Below, in pieces: positions 1-8,858 of a stretch of DNA of 64,000 nt. The DNA is from Phenylobacterium sp. GTDB lineage: Bacteria; Pseudomonadota; Alphaproteobacteria; Caulobacterales; Caulobacteraceae. The stretch is taken from assembly GCF_016124325.1 (NCBI RefSeq), contig NZ_WGNY01000018.1, forward strand, positions 1 to 64,000. Direction: 5' to 3'. Each line of letters starts with the position of its first letter. The first letter of the stretch is position 1. The position numbers and the translations under genes are program-made. Under the pieces are notes generated by a model. The model ran no database searches. It was not told the DNA's origin and worked only from the letters and a program-made list of their open reading frames with translations.

Positions 1-34
1 AAATGTCGGCGTCGCGGTCGTAGTAGACGCGCAT
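1..34 (-). CDS. ilvC: Ketol-acid reductoisomerase, N-terminus only (runs off the left edge)
   Basis: Only the first eleven codons are in the window, reading MRVYYDRDADI on the minus strand. This matches the well-known start of alphaproteobacterial ketol-acid reductoisomerase, the NADPH enzyme that isomerises and reduces acetolactate or acetohydroxybutyrate in valine, leucine and isoleucine synthesis. A good Shine-Dalgarno (TAGGAG) lies about 6 nt upstream. The gene follows a GNAT gene on the same strand, and both lie downstream of an attenuator-like leader at 679-852. The call rests on eleven residues, so it is probable rather than certain. Confidence 0.75.
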   Translation of the reverse strand, partial: MRVYYDRDADI

Positions 35-61
35 GATTGTTCTCCTAGGACAAAGAAAGAT

Positions 62-85
62 GCGGCGCCTGCGCAACGGCGCCGC
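62..85 (-). terminator. Hairpin between the GNAT gene and ilvC
   Basis: Perfect 8-bp arms GCGGCGCC/GGCGCCGC flank an 8-nt loop. On the minus strand the stem is followed by ATCTTTCTTTG, a mixed T-rich tail. It could be a weak terminator of the GNAT gene, a processing or stability hairpin, or a second control point before ilvC, whose ribosome-binding site starts about 15 nt further on. The tail is too interrupted for a confident intrinsic terminator. Confidence 0.4.
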
Positions 86-142
86 GGTAAAGCCGGGGGT
101 GTGAAGCGGTTTTTTGCTCGTAGGTCAAGGGAAGGCCCACGG

Positions 143-646
143 TCAGAGGCTCAGGCGCGCCATGCTGATCGAGTCGACATAGGCGCCGTCCCGCCAGGCG
201 TAGGCGCGGTGCAGGCCTTCGCGCTCGAATCCGAAGCGTTCGTAGAGGGCGATGGCGCGCTGGTTGTCGGCATAGACGCTGAGTTCCAGGCGCTTGATGT
301 TCCACCAGCGTTCGGCGAGGTCGACGACGGCGGCCATCAGGGCCGTCCCCACGCCGCGGCCGGCGTAGGCGTCGTGCACCGCCATCCCGAGGCTCGCCGT
401 GTGGATCCGGCGATGCCAGGGCTCGCGGTGCAGGCCGATCGAGCCGACCACGCGGCCATCGGTCTCCGCCACGAGGGCGCGGTTGTTGTGATCGGTCGCG
501 TCGAAGCGCTTCTGGCGCATCTCCACCGAGGTGAGCGGGGTCTGCAGCGTGCCCCAGACGGCGCGCGGCTGGTTCATCACCTCGGTCATCTGCGGGACGT
601 CGCCGGGCTCCATGGCGCGAATGACGATCTCGGGCGGCTGGCTCAT
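143..646 (-). CDS. GNAT-family N-acetyltransferase (YhhY-like)
   Basis: This 167-residue protein has a single GNAT fold. The acetyl-CoA pyrophosphate loop (motif A) is at residues 96-102, reading GRGVGTA. The motif B segment is at 128-140, with the NxxAIxLYxxxGF pattern. The full-length pattern resembles E. coli YhhY, an amino-acid/amine N-acetyltransferase, but the substrate cannot be read from sequence. The ATG at 646 is chosen because GGAGAGG sits just upstream. The TTG at 658 would place that ribosome-binding site inside the coding region. The gene lies between an orphan attenuator-type leader and ilvC and is probably on the ilvC transcript. Confidence 0.88.
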   Translation of the reverse strand: MSQPPEIVIRAMEPGDVPQMTEVMNQPRAVWGTLQTPLTSVEMRQKRFDATDHNNRALVAETDGRVVGSIGLHREPWHRRIHTASLGMAVHDAYAGRGVGTALMAAVVDLAERWWNIKRLELSVYADNQRAIALYERFGFEREGLHRAYAWRDGAYVDSISMARLSL

Positions 647-678
647 GATCCTCTCCAAGGCGGGGAGGACGGGGCCAG

Positions 679-709
679 AAAAAAGCCCCGTCCGGATCCC
701 GGCGGGGCT
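679..709 (-). terminator. Intrinsic terminator in the leader of the GNAT-ilvC transcript (attenuator)
   Basis: On the minus strand the stem AGCCCCG...CGGGGCT, with an inner CCGG-GAT-CCGG stem, is followed directly by TTTTTT, a textbook intrinsic terminator. The neighbour on the right is on the opposite strand, so no upstream gene needs this terminator. It sits 32 nt before the GNAT start. The 8 nt at 699-706 are exactly complementary to 763-770 inside the leader ORF, which provides an alternative antiterminator pairing. Confidence 0.8.
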
Positions 710-738
710 GGTGTTCGGTTCTTCCGCGGCTTCGCTCG

Positions 739-816
739 CTAGCGCACGACATCCCCTACCGGCCCGCCGGAGGCGGTCGGAATAAGGCGTACGTTCATGG
801 CGAAGGCGCCGCGCAT
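739..816 (-). CDS. Putative leader peptide of an attenuator (25 aa)
   Basis: A 25-codon ORF begins at ATG 816 and ends at TAG 739-741. There is an in-frame ATG at 798. Residues 7-13 read MNVRLIP, and the V, L and I codons are GTA, CTT and ATT, which are unusual choices in this GC-rich sequence. They lie just before a short hairpin (arms around 772-776 and 763-767). Pausing there would free 763-770 to pair with 699-706 and disrupt the terminator at 679-709. No Shine-Dalgarno is seen. The promoter-like element at 824-852 would start the RNA close to the ATG, so a leaderless start is possible. Inference only; no homologue is known to me. Confidence 0.5.
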   Translation of the reverse strand: MRGAFAMNVRLIPTASGGPVGDVVR

Positions 817-823
817 GAGAAGG

Positions 824-852
824 TGAATACCCCCGCCGCGCCCGAATGGCAA
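824..852 (-). promoter_or_regulatory. Candidate promoter of the leader/GNAT/ilvC transcript
   Basis: On the minus strand TTGCCA (847-852) and TATTCA (824-829) are separated by 17 nt. The -35 box matches TTGACA at five of six positions, and the -10 box is weaker. The -10 ends seven nt before ATG 816, so transcription would start at or near the leader ORF. It lies inside the 5' flank of the divergent GFA-family gene. Confidence 0.4.
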
Positions 853-898
853 AGCCTCAGCCCGTGCGCGCCGGCGCGAACCGTGGCATCTGCAGCGC

Positions 899-1279
899 AT
901 GATCCTGCGGACCGCCACTTGCGCCTGCGGGCAGGTGCGCGCCGCCTGCCGGGGCGAGCCCTCGAAGGTCTCGCTCTGCCACTGCCTAGAGTGCCAGCGG
1001 CGCACCGGAGGGCCGTTCGGCGTGGCCGCGTTCTTCCCGCGCGCGGCGGTCGAAGTCAGCGGCGAGACGCGCGAGTTCCGCCGGCCGGCCGACAGCGGCT
1101 TCGACGTGGTGTTCCGCTTCTGCCCGCACTGCGGAGCCACGGTCTGGTGGGAGGCGCTGCGTAAGGCCGACATGATCGCGGTGGCGGCGGGCGCCTTCGC
1201 GGACCCGGACTTCCCGGCCCCGAGCCAGGCGGTCTACGGCGAACATCGCCACGCCTGGGTGCCGGAGGACCTGGTCTGA
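899..1279 (+). CDS. GFA/CENP-V family zinc-binding protein
   Basis: This 126-residue protein has the glutathione-dependent formaldehyde-activating (GFA) domain signature. Zinc-ligand cysteines are seen at residues 8 and 10, at 27, 29 and 32 (CHCxxC) and at 75 and 78 (FCPHCG). Members bind zinc. Despite the family name, most have no proven formaldehyde activity, so only the fold is assigned. The ATG at 899 gives the standard family N-terminus; an in-frame start further upstream is not needed. Its TGA overlaps the arfB ATG by one base (TGATG), so the two are probably co-translated. Confidence 0.85.
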   Translation: MILRTATCACGQVRAACRGEPSKVSLCHCLECQRRTGGPFGVAAFFPRAAVEVSGETREFRRPADSGFDVVFRFCPHCGATVWWEALRKADMIAVAAGAFADPDFPAPSQAVYGEHRHAWVPEDLV

Positions 1280-1707
1280 TGCCGATCGAGGTCACCTCGG
1301 CCATCACGCTCGCCGACGACGAAGTGCAGGTCCGCGCCGTCCGCGCCTCGGGCCCTGGCGGCCAGCACGTGAACAAGGTCTCCACAGCCATCGAGCTGCG
1401 ATTCGACGTGGCGGGATCGCCCAGCCTGACCGAGCGGGTGCGGACCAACCTGTCGAAGCTCGCGGGTTCGCGGCTGACCCAGGATGGCGTTCTGGTGCTG
1501 GTCTCCCAGGAGCATCGCTCCCAGGAACTGAACCGTCAGGCGGCGCTGGAGCGGCTGTTCGAACTGATTCGGGAGGCGGCCAAGCCGCCGCCCCCGCCAC
1601 GCAAGAAGACCCGGCCCACCTACGCCTCGAAGCTGAAGCGCCTCGATGGCAAGGCCCGGCGCGGCGCCGTGAAGGCGAAGCGGGGGCGCGTGCGCGGCGA
1701 CGACTAG
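1279..1707 (+). CDS. arfB: Alternative ribosome-rescue factor ArfB (peptidyl-tRNA hydrolase)
   Basis: This 142-residue class I release-factor-like protein has the catalytic GGQ motif at residues 27-29. It has the typical short RF domain and then a Lys/Arg-rich tail from about residue 115. In ArfB (YaeJ) the tail enters the empty mRNA channel of stalled ribosomes and GGQ hydrolyses peptidyl-tRNA. Domain order and length fit ArfB rather than RF1/RF2, because no codon-recognition domains are present. It is translationally coupled to the GFA gene (TGATG). It ends in a 4-bp CTAG overlap with the convergent DUF1508 gene. Confidence 0.93.
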   Translation: MPIEVTSAITLADDEVQVRAVRASGPGGQHVNKVSTAIELRFDVAGSPSLTERVRTNLSKLAGSRLTQDGVLVLVSQEHRSQELNRQAALERLFELIREAAKPPPPPRKKTRPTYASKLKRLDGKARRGAVKAKRGRVRGDD

Positions 1708-1880
1708 CTGTTGTCGACGACCTCGGCCGCCGGGCCGTTCTTCTTGATGCTGTCGATGGCGTTCTGCGCGCTGGCCTTGGACGCGTAGCCCTCGGTCGAG
1801 AACATGACTTCGCTGTTGTATTTGAAGCGGACCCGGAACTCGCCCGCCTTGTCCTTGTAGATCTCGAACGTGTGAGCCAT
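1704..1880 (-). CDS. DUF1508 (YegP-like) small protein
   Basis: This 58-residue protein is a single DUF1508 repeat, with the family pattern FEIYKDKAGEFRVRFK near the N-terminus and an ending around IKKNG. E. coli YegP has two such repeats, so this is the one-repeat form. The function is unknown. The ATG at 1880 is preceded by GAGGAGG at a good distance. The open frame extends upstream to 1925, but that part is not homologous and would put the Shine-Dalgarno inside the gene. Its TAG stop shares CTAG with the arfB TAG. Confidence 0.85.
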   Translation of the reverse strand: MAHTFEIYKDKAGEFRVRFKYNSEVMFSTEGYASKASAQNAIDSIKKNGPAAEVVDNS

Positions 1881-1977
1881 GCGCGGCCTCCTCATGATTT
1901 GATCGGGAGACGATAGGAGAGCCACGACGACGGGAGTGTGGCAACCACTAGCCGCAATCGCCTATAAGGTCCCCGCC

Positions 1978-2520
1978 ATGGTCCGGATTCCCCTGCTCGG
2001 CGTACTCGCCGCCACCGCCCTCGTTTCCGCCTGCGCGCCGACGCTCGGCCCCCCGCCGCCCAGCGCGCCGCCGCCGCCGCCGATCTCGACGACGGCCGAG
2101 TTCAACGCTCAGGACTTCGCCTGGTCTCAGAAGGCCGGCGCCAACGTCATCGCCGGCCGGGTGATGTACCGGGAAGGCGCCGTGCGGTTCACCTGCGCCG
2201 GCTCCACCGTGGTGCTGACGCCGGAGACCCCCTGGTCGCGGCGGCGGATGGCCGCGCTCTACGGCTCGGGCGACCACGCCGCCCTGCCCGTGGCCGACGT
2301 GCGGGCCCGCACCGCCAGCGCCCCGCCCGGCGACGCCAATCCCTATGTGAAGCGCACCACCTGCGACGCGGCCGACCAGTTCGCCTTCGGCGGCCTGCCC
2401 GATGGGGCCTGGTACGCGATCACCGTGGCGCGGCCGGCCGGCTCCAGCGGCGGCGACACCCTGGCCCTGATGCGCCGCGTCGTCACGCGCGGCGGCAAGA
2501 TCGTTCCGCTGACGCTCTGA
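1978..2520 (+). CDS. Hypothetical lipoprotein
   Basis: This 180-residue protein begins with a lipoprotein signal peptide: a hydrophobic core and then lipobox VSAC, with Cys at residue 19. A proline-rich linker follows (residues about 23-35). The rest has no motif I recognise. Two further cysteines, in FTCAG and TTCDA, could form a disulfide in the periplasm. The ATG at 1978 is chosen because it starts the signal peptide. It converges on the TSUP permease gene with a gap of 9 bp. Function unknown. Confidence 0.75.
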   Translation: MVRIPLLGVLAATALVSACAPTLGPPPPSAPPPPPISTTAEFNAQDFAWSQKAGANVIAGRVMYREGAVRFTCAGSTVVLTPETPWSRRRMAALYGSGDHAALPVADVRARTASAPPGDANPYVKRTTCDAADQFAFGGLPDGAWYAITVARPAGSSGGDTLALMRRVVTRGGKIVPLTL

Positions 2521-2529
2521 CCGCGCGGG

Positions 2530-3306
2530 TCAGACGAGGCCCGTGAGCCGGGCCGTCTGGTAGCCCGCCAGGATCAGGACCAGCACGCCGACGGCGATCG
2601 TCAGGACCCGCACGGGCGCCAGCTTGACCACATGGCCGGCCAGGGGCGCGGCCGCCAGCCCGCCCAGGATCAGTCCGCCGATCGCGGCGGCATGGGCTCC
2701 GACCCCGCCGCCGTCGCGCCAATGGCCGGACAGCAGCGCCGCCAGGAACGTCGCCGAGATGGTGGCCGTCACGAAGAACTCGGCGGTGTTGGTGGTCCCG
2801 ATGCTCTGGCGCGGATCGGCGCCGGAGCCCACCAGGGCGCTTGTGACGGTGGGCCCCCACCCGCCTCCGCCGATGGCGTCCATCATCCCGCCGACCGCGC
2901 CGAGCGGCGCGCTCCACCGCAGGGGGAACGGCCGCGCCTGGGCGCCGCGCCAGGCCCGGTAGAGGATCAGCACGCCCATCAGCGCCAGATAGCCGGTGAT
3001 GAAGGGCTTCAGCACCGTCCCGTCGATCGAGGTCAGAAGGAAGGCGCCGGCCGCCCCGCCGACGCAGCCCCCCAGCGCCAGGGGCGCGAACAGCTTCCAG
3101 TTCACGTTGCGCGCGACAGCGTGAGAGCCGGCCGAGGCCGCCGTCGTGAAAACTTCCGCCGCATGCACGCTGGCCGACGCCGTGGCCGGCGGCACGCCGA
3201 ACGCCAGCAGCACGGTCGAGGAGATCACCCCATAGGCCATGCCCAGGGCGCCATCGACGATCTGGGCCAGGAAGCCCACGAAGACGAAGATCAGGAAGTC
3301 GTGCAT
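2530..3306 (-). CDS. TSUP-family (TauE/SafE) membrane permease
   Basis: This 258-residue protein is almost entirely hydrophobic, with about eight membrane segments in two halves. It shows family features such as GFLAQIVDGALGMAYG at the N-terminus and a GGGWGP turn in the middle. TSUP proteins export or import small organosulfur compounds or sulfite in the inner membrane. The substrate here is not determinable. It starts 90 bp downstream of clpB on the same strand, but a strong hairpin (3309-3338) sits directly before its start, so it may be expressed or regulated separately. Confidence 0.88.
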   Translation of the reverse strand: MHDFLIFVFVGFLAQIVDGALGMAYGVISSTVLLAFGVPPATASASVHAAEVFTTAASAGSHAVARNVNWKLFAPLALGGCVGGAAGAFLLTSIDGTVLKPFITGYLALMGVLILYRAWRGAQARPFPLRWSAPLGAVGGMMDAIGGGGWGPTVTSALVGSGADPRQSIGTTNTAEFFVTATISATFLAALLSGHWRDGGGVGAHAAAIGGLILGGLAAAPLAGHVVKLAPVRVLTIAVGVLVLILAGYQTARLTGLV

Positions 3307-3308
3307 CA

Positions 3309-3338
3309 GGGTCCGTCTCCCGTTCGGGAAACGGACCC
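3309..3338 (-). promoter_or_regulatory. Strong hairpin covering the ribosome-binding region of the TSUP gene
   Basis: GGGTCCGT (3309-3316) pairs with ACGGACCC (3331-3338), and an inner TCCCG/CGGGA stem extends it nearly to the loop. On the minus strand it includes the only Shine-Dalgarno-like GGGAG before the TSUP ATG at 3306. No T-run follows on the minus strand. It could terminate clpB transcription inefficiently or hold the TSUP ribosome-binding site closed. The 50 bp to its right are AT-rich for this genome and could hold a promoter. Confidence 0.5.
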
Positions 3339-3395
3339 TTCGCCTTTAATCCTAGTTAGTCGATAGAAATAATCTGATTACGGCTGCAGATCGGC

Positions 3396-5981
<2,586 letters not shown>

Positions 5982-6052
5982 AGGATCCCCAACTCAGGCG
6001 GATTGCCGCCGGCCGCCTTGATCAAGCGCAGCCCGCTGACCCTCCCGATGTA

Positions 6053-6072
6053 GTGTGGCAATTGCGCCACAC
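6053..6072. promoter_or_regulatory. Operator-like inverted repeat upstream of clpB
   Basis: GTGTGGC (6053-6059) and GCCACAC (6066-6072) are perfect inverted 7-bp arms around AATTGC. The site lies 72 bp from the clpB start and about 250 bp from the receptor start. Its size and spacing fit a dimeric regulator site; the regulator is unknown. Confidence 0.4.
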
Positions 6073-6217
6073 AAGCCCCCGCGACGCCCCGCGCGCGATG
6101 TCTTTTGGAAGAACTTTGAAATGCGAACGCTGCGCGGCGAAATCGCCGCTCCAGCGACCCTATCCGGCCAAACCCGTGACCATGGCGCCACAGCCGCCGC
6201 CTCCCGCGTCGGATAAC

Positions 6218-6248
6218 GCGGATTCCCTTTGTGTGTAAGGGAATCCGC
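6218..6248 (+). promoter_or_regulatory. Perfect 12-bp inverted repeat in the TonB receptor leader
   Basis: GCGGATTCCCTT (6218-6229) and AAGGGAATCCGC (6237-6248) are perfect arms around TGTGTGT, centred about 85 bp before the receptor ATG. No T-run follows on either strand, so it is not a simple terminator. It could be a repressor operator or an mRNA hairpin. A second inverted repeat (6272-6297) lies between it and the ribosome-binding site. Confidence 0.55.
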
Positions 6249-6319
6249 TGCTTAGCCGACCGCCCCTTGCAGGTCCGCCCTCCCATAAACCCGGACCGCA
6301 GGAGGGGAGAACGAAAATA

Positions 6320-8788
6320 ATGAGAGTAGCAATGCTGTACCGCACGACGGCGCTGGCCGGCGTGCTCGCGGGGCTGTTTGCGCCCGCCGCCTTCGCGCAG
6401 GAAGACACCTCGGCCCGGGCGATCCAGGAGATCGTCGTCACCGCCCAGAAGCGCGAGCAGAGCCTGCAGGACGTGCCGATCGTGGTGACCTCGGTCAGCG
6501 GCGCCCTGCTGAAGAACGCCGGCGTGCACGACATCCGCGACCTGACCGTCCTGACGCCCGGCCTGACCGTCACCTCGACCTCGAGCGAGGCGAGCGTCAC
6601 CGCGCGCATCCGCGGCATCGGCACGGTGGGCGACAACCCCGGCCTGGAATCGTCCGTCGGCGTCGTGATCGACGGCGTCTATCGCCCGCGCAACGCCGTC
6701 TCGTTCGGCGACCTCGGCCCGGTCAGCCGCATCGAGGTGCTGAAGGGCCCGCAGGGCACCCTGTTCGGCAAGAGCACCTCGGCCGGCGTGATCAATGTCG
6801 TCACCGACGCGCCGTCGCAGGACTTCCGCGCCGAGGGCGAGGCCACCTATGGCAACTACAACCAGTACGGCCTGACCGCCTCGGTCAGCGGCCCCATCAA
6901 CGACCGCGTCGCCGCGAGCCTGTTCGCCGGCACGCGTGCGCGTGATGGCTACCTGCACGTCGTCACCGGTCCCGGCCCGCGCACCAAGACGCGCGACAAC
7001 GACCAGAACTTCTACACCTTCCGCGGCCAGCTCGCCGGCGAGCTGACCGACGACATCGATTTCCGCATCATCGCCGACTACACCAAGCGCGACGAAAACT
7101 GCTGCGCCGCCACCCAGCTCTTCGTGGGCCAGGCCGCCAACAGCCGCGCCAACATCATCAACGGTCTGCATCCCGGGTCGCTCGACGCGACCTCGACGCC
7201 GTTTGACCGCGTCGCCTACTCGAACCGCTCGACGAGCCAGGACATCGAGGACAAGGGCGTCTCGGCCGAGCTGAACTGGAATCTCGGCGACGGGATGAAG
7301 CTGACCTCGATCACCGCGATCCGCGACTGGCGCGCCGAGACGGGCCAGGACAGCGACTTCACGGCGGCCGACATCGCCTACCGTCCGTCCGACGGCTCCA
7401 ACTTCGTCGACTTCGCCCAGTTCAGCCAGGAAATCCGCCTGGCGGGCGACGCCGCCGACGGCCGGCTGAACTGGCTCGTGGGCGGCTTCTACGCCAACGA
7501 AGACCTGAAGAGCCGCTCGATCCTCCGCTACGGCGCCGACTACTACAACTACCTGGCCGGCAAGGTGCTGGGCGGCGTCCCGGCGCTGATCGGCCTGACT
7601 CCCGGCACGGTGCTGCAGCAGGGCGCGGGCTCGGACGACCGCTACAAGCAGAGCGACGAGACCTTCGCGCTGTTCACGAACGACTCGTACAAGATCACCG
7701 ACGAGCTCGAACTCACCGTCGGCCTGCGCTGGACCCGCGACCAGAAGAAGCTGGACGCGCGCTACGCGACCACCGGCGGATCGTGCACCAAGGCGGAGGC
7801 GGCCTACCCGACCCTGGCCGGCCTGCTCGGCCCGGCCACGGCCGGCGCGATCACCGGCGGCCTGTGCATCAACTTCGAGAACCCGGACTTCGACAACCTG
7901 GGCCTGCTGACCCAGAAGCGCACCGAGAACGAGTTCTCCGGCACGGCCAAGCTGTCGTACCGCTGGAACCCGGACATCATGACCTACGCGTCGTATTCCC
8001 GGGGCTACAAGGCGGGCGGCTTCAACCTCGACCGCGAGCAGAACACCGTGGTCACCGCCGCGGGCCTCGACTTCGCGGCCGACCCGGACACCCACTTCGC
8101 GGGCGAGTTCGTCGACAGCTACGAGCTGGGCGCCAAGACCAGCTGGTTCGACCGCAGCCTGCTGCTCAACGTGGCGGCCTTCTACCAGAAGTTCACCAAC
8201 TTCCAGCTCAACACCTTCATCGGCACCTCCTTCGTGGTGGAAAGCCTGCCGGAGGTGGTGTCGCAGGGCGTGGACCTCGACTTCATCTACCAGCCGCCGA
8301 TCGACGGGCTGAGCTTCCAGGGCGGCGTCACCTACGCCGACACCGAGATCCAGCCCTTCACGGCCGCCGACCTGAACAACCCGTCGCGCTTCTCGAGCCT
8401 GCGCCGCCTGCCCGGCGCGCAGCTGTCGTTCGCGCCGCTCTGGTCGGCCTCGCTGGCCACGAGCTACGAGCGCGAACTGGCCAACGGCCTGAAGTTCAAG
8501 GCCAACCTGACGGGCAAGTACACGTCCCGCTACAACACTGGCTCGGACCTGCACCCCTCCAAGGTCCAGGGCGAGATGGTGCTGGTGAACGGCCGCATCG
8601 GGCTCGGCGCCGCCGACGACCGCTGGACCGTCGAGCTGTGGGGCAACAACCTGTTCGACAAGGACTACATCCAGGTCGGCTTCAACGGCCCGTTCCAGAC
8701 CGACGAGAACAACGATGCGGTCAGCGTCTACGACGCCTTCCTGGGCGCCCCGCGCACCTACGGCGTGACCCTGCGCCTGAAGTACTGA
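6320..8788 (+). CDS. TonB-dependent outer-membrane receptor
   Basis: This 822-residue protein has a signal peptide ending around AFAQ (residues about 1-27) and then a TonB-box-like EIVVTAQKR. The plug domain carries the usual VLKGPQGTLFGK segment near residues 151-162. The remainder is a beta-barrel ending in an aromatic-rich strand with terminal Tyr. It imports an unknown ligand across the outer membrane using TonB energy. The ATG at 6320 follows GGAGGGGAG. The gene faces two S9 peptidases across a short terminator region, which makes peptide uptake one possibility. Annotators may label it a siderophore receptor, but nothing here supports iron specifically. Confidence 0.95.
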   Translation: MRVAMLYRTTALAGVLAGLFAPAAFAQEDTSARAIQEIVVTAQKREQSLQDVPIVVTSVSGALLKNAGVHDIRDLTVLTPGLTVTSTSSEASVTARIRGIGTVGDNPGLESSVGVVIDGVYRPRNAVSFGDLGPVSRIEVLKGPQGTLFGKSTSAGVINVVTDAPSQDFRAEGEATYGNYNQYGLTASVSGPINDRVAASLFAGTRARDGYLHVVTGPGPRTKTRDNDQNFYTFRGQLAGELTDDIDFRIIADYTKRDENCCAATQLFVGQAANSRANIINGLHPGSLDATSTPFDRVAYSNRSTSQDIEDKGVSAELNWNLGDGMKLTSITAIRDWRAETGQDSDFTAADIAYRPSDGSNFVDFAQFSQEIRLAGDAADGRLNWLVGGFYANEDLKSRSILRYGADYYNYLAGKVLGGVPALIGLTPGTVLQQGAGSDDRYKQSDETFALFTNDSYKITDELELTVGLRWTRDQKKLDARYATTGGSCTKAEAAYPTLAGLLGPATAGAITGGLCINFENPDFDNLGLLTQKRTENEFSGTAKLSYRWNPDIMTYASYSRGYKAGGFNLDREQNTVVTAAGLDFAADPDTHFAGEFVDSYELGAKTSWFDRSLLLNVAAFYQKFTNFQLNTFIGTSFVVESLPEVVSQGVDLDFIYQPPIDGLSFQGGVTYADTEIQPFTAADLNNPSRFSSLRRLPGAQLSFAPLWSASLATSYERELANGLKFKANLTGKYTSRYNTGSDLHPSKVQGEMVLVNGRIGLGAADDRWTVELWGNNLFDKDYIQVGFNGPFQTDENNDAVSVYDAFLGAPRTYGVTLRLKY

Positions 8789-8819
8789 GACTTTCGGACC
8801 CGTCGAGGTTCGAGGCGGC

Positions 8820-8849
8820 GGCCCGGCGGAAGCCGGGCCGTTCGCGTTT
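8820..8849 (+). terminator. Terminator after the TonB receptor gene
   Basis: GGCCCGGC (8820-8827) pairs with GCCGGGCC (8832-8839) around a GGAA tetraloop, followed by GTTCGCGTTT. The stem is strong but the T-tract is poor, so termination is probable rather than certain. It lies between convergent genes. Confidence 0.55.
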
Positions 8850-8858
8850 GGGGGCGCT

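Larger units (their letters stand above)
5982..6319. other. Divergent intergenic region between clpB and the TonB receptor gene
   Basis: This 338-bp stretch holds no convincing gene. It contains an inverted repeat with 7-bp arms (6053-6072), a perfect 12-bp-arm inverted repeat (6218-6248) and a shorter GGTCCG/CGGACC inverted repeat (6272-6297). The receptor's ribosome-binding site GGAGGGGAG lies near 6302. Promoters for both genes must be here, but I cannot place them with confidence. Confidence 0.6.
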
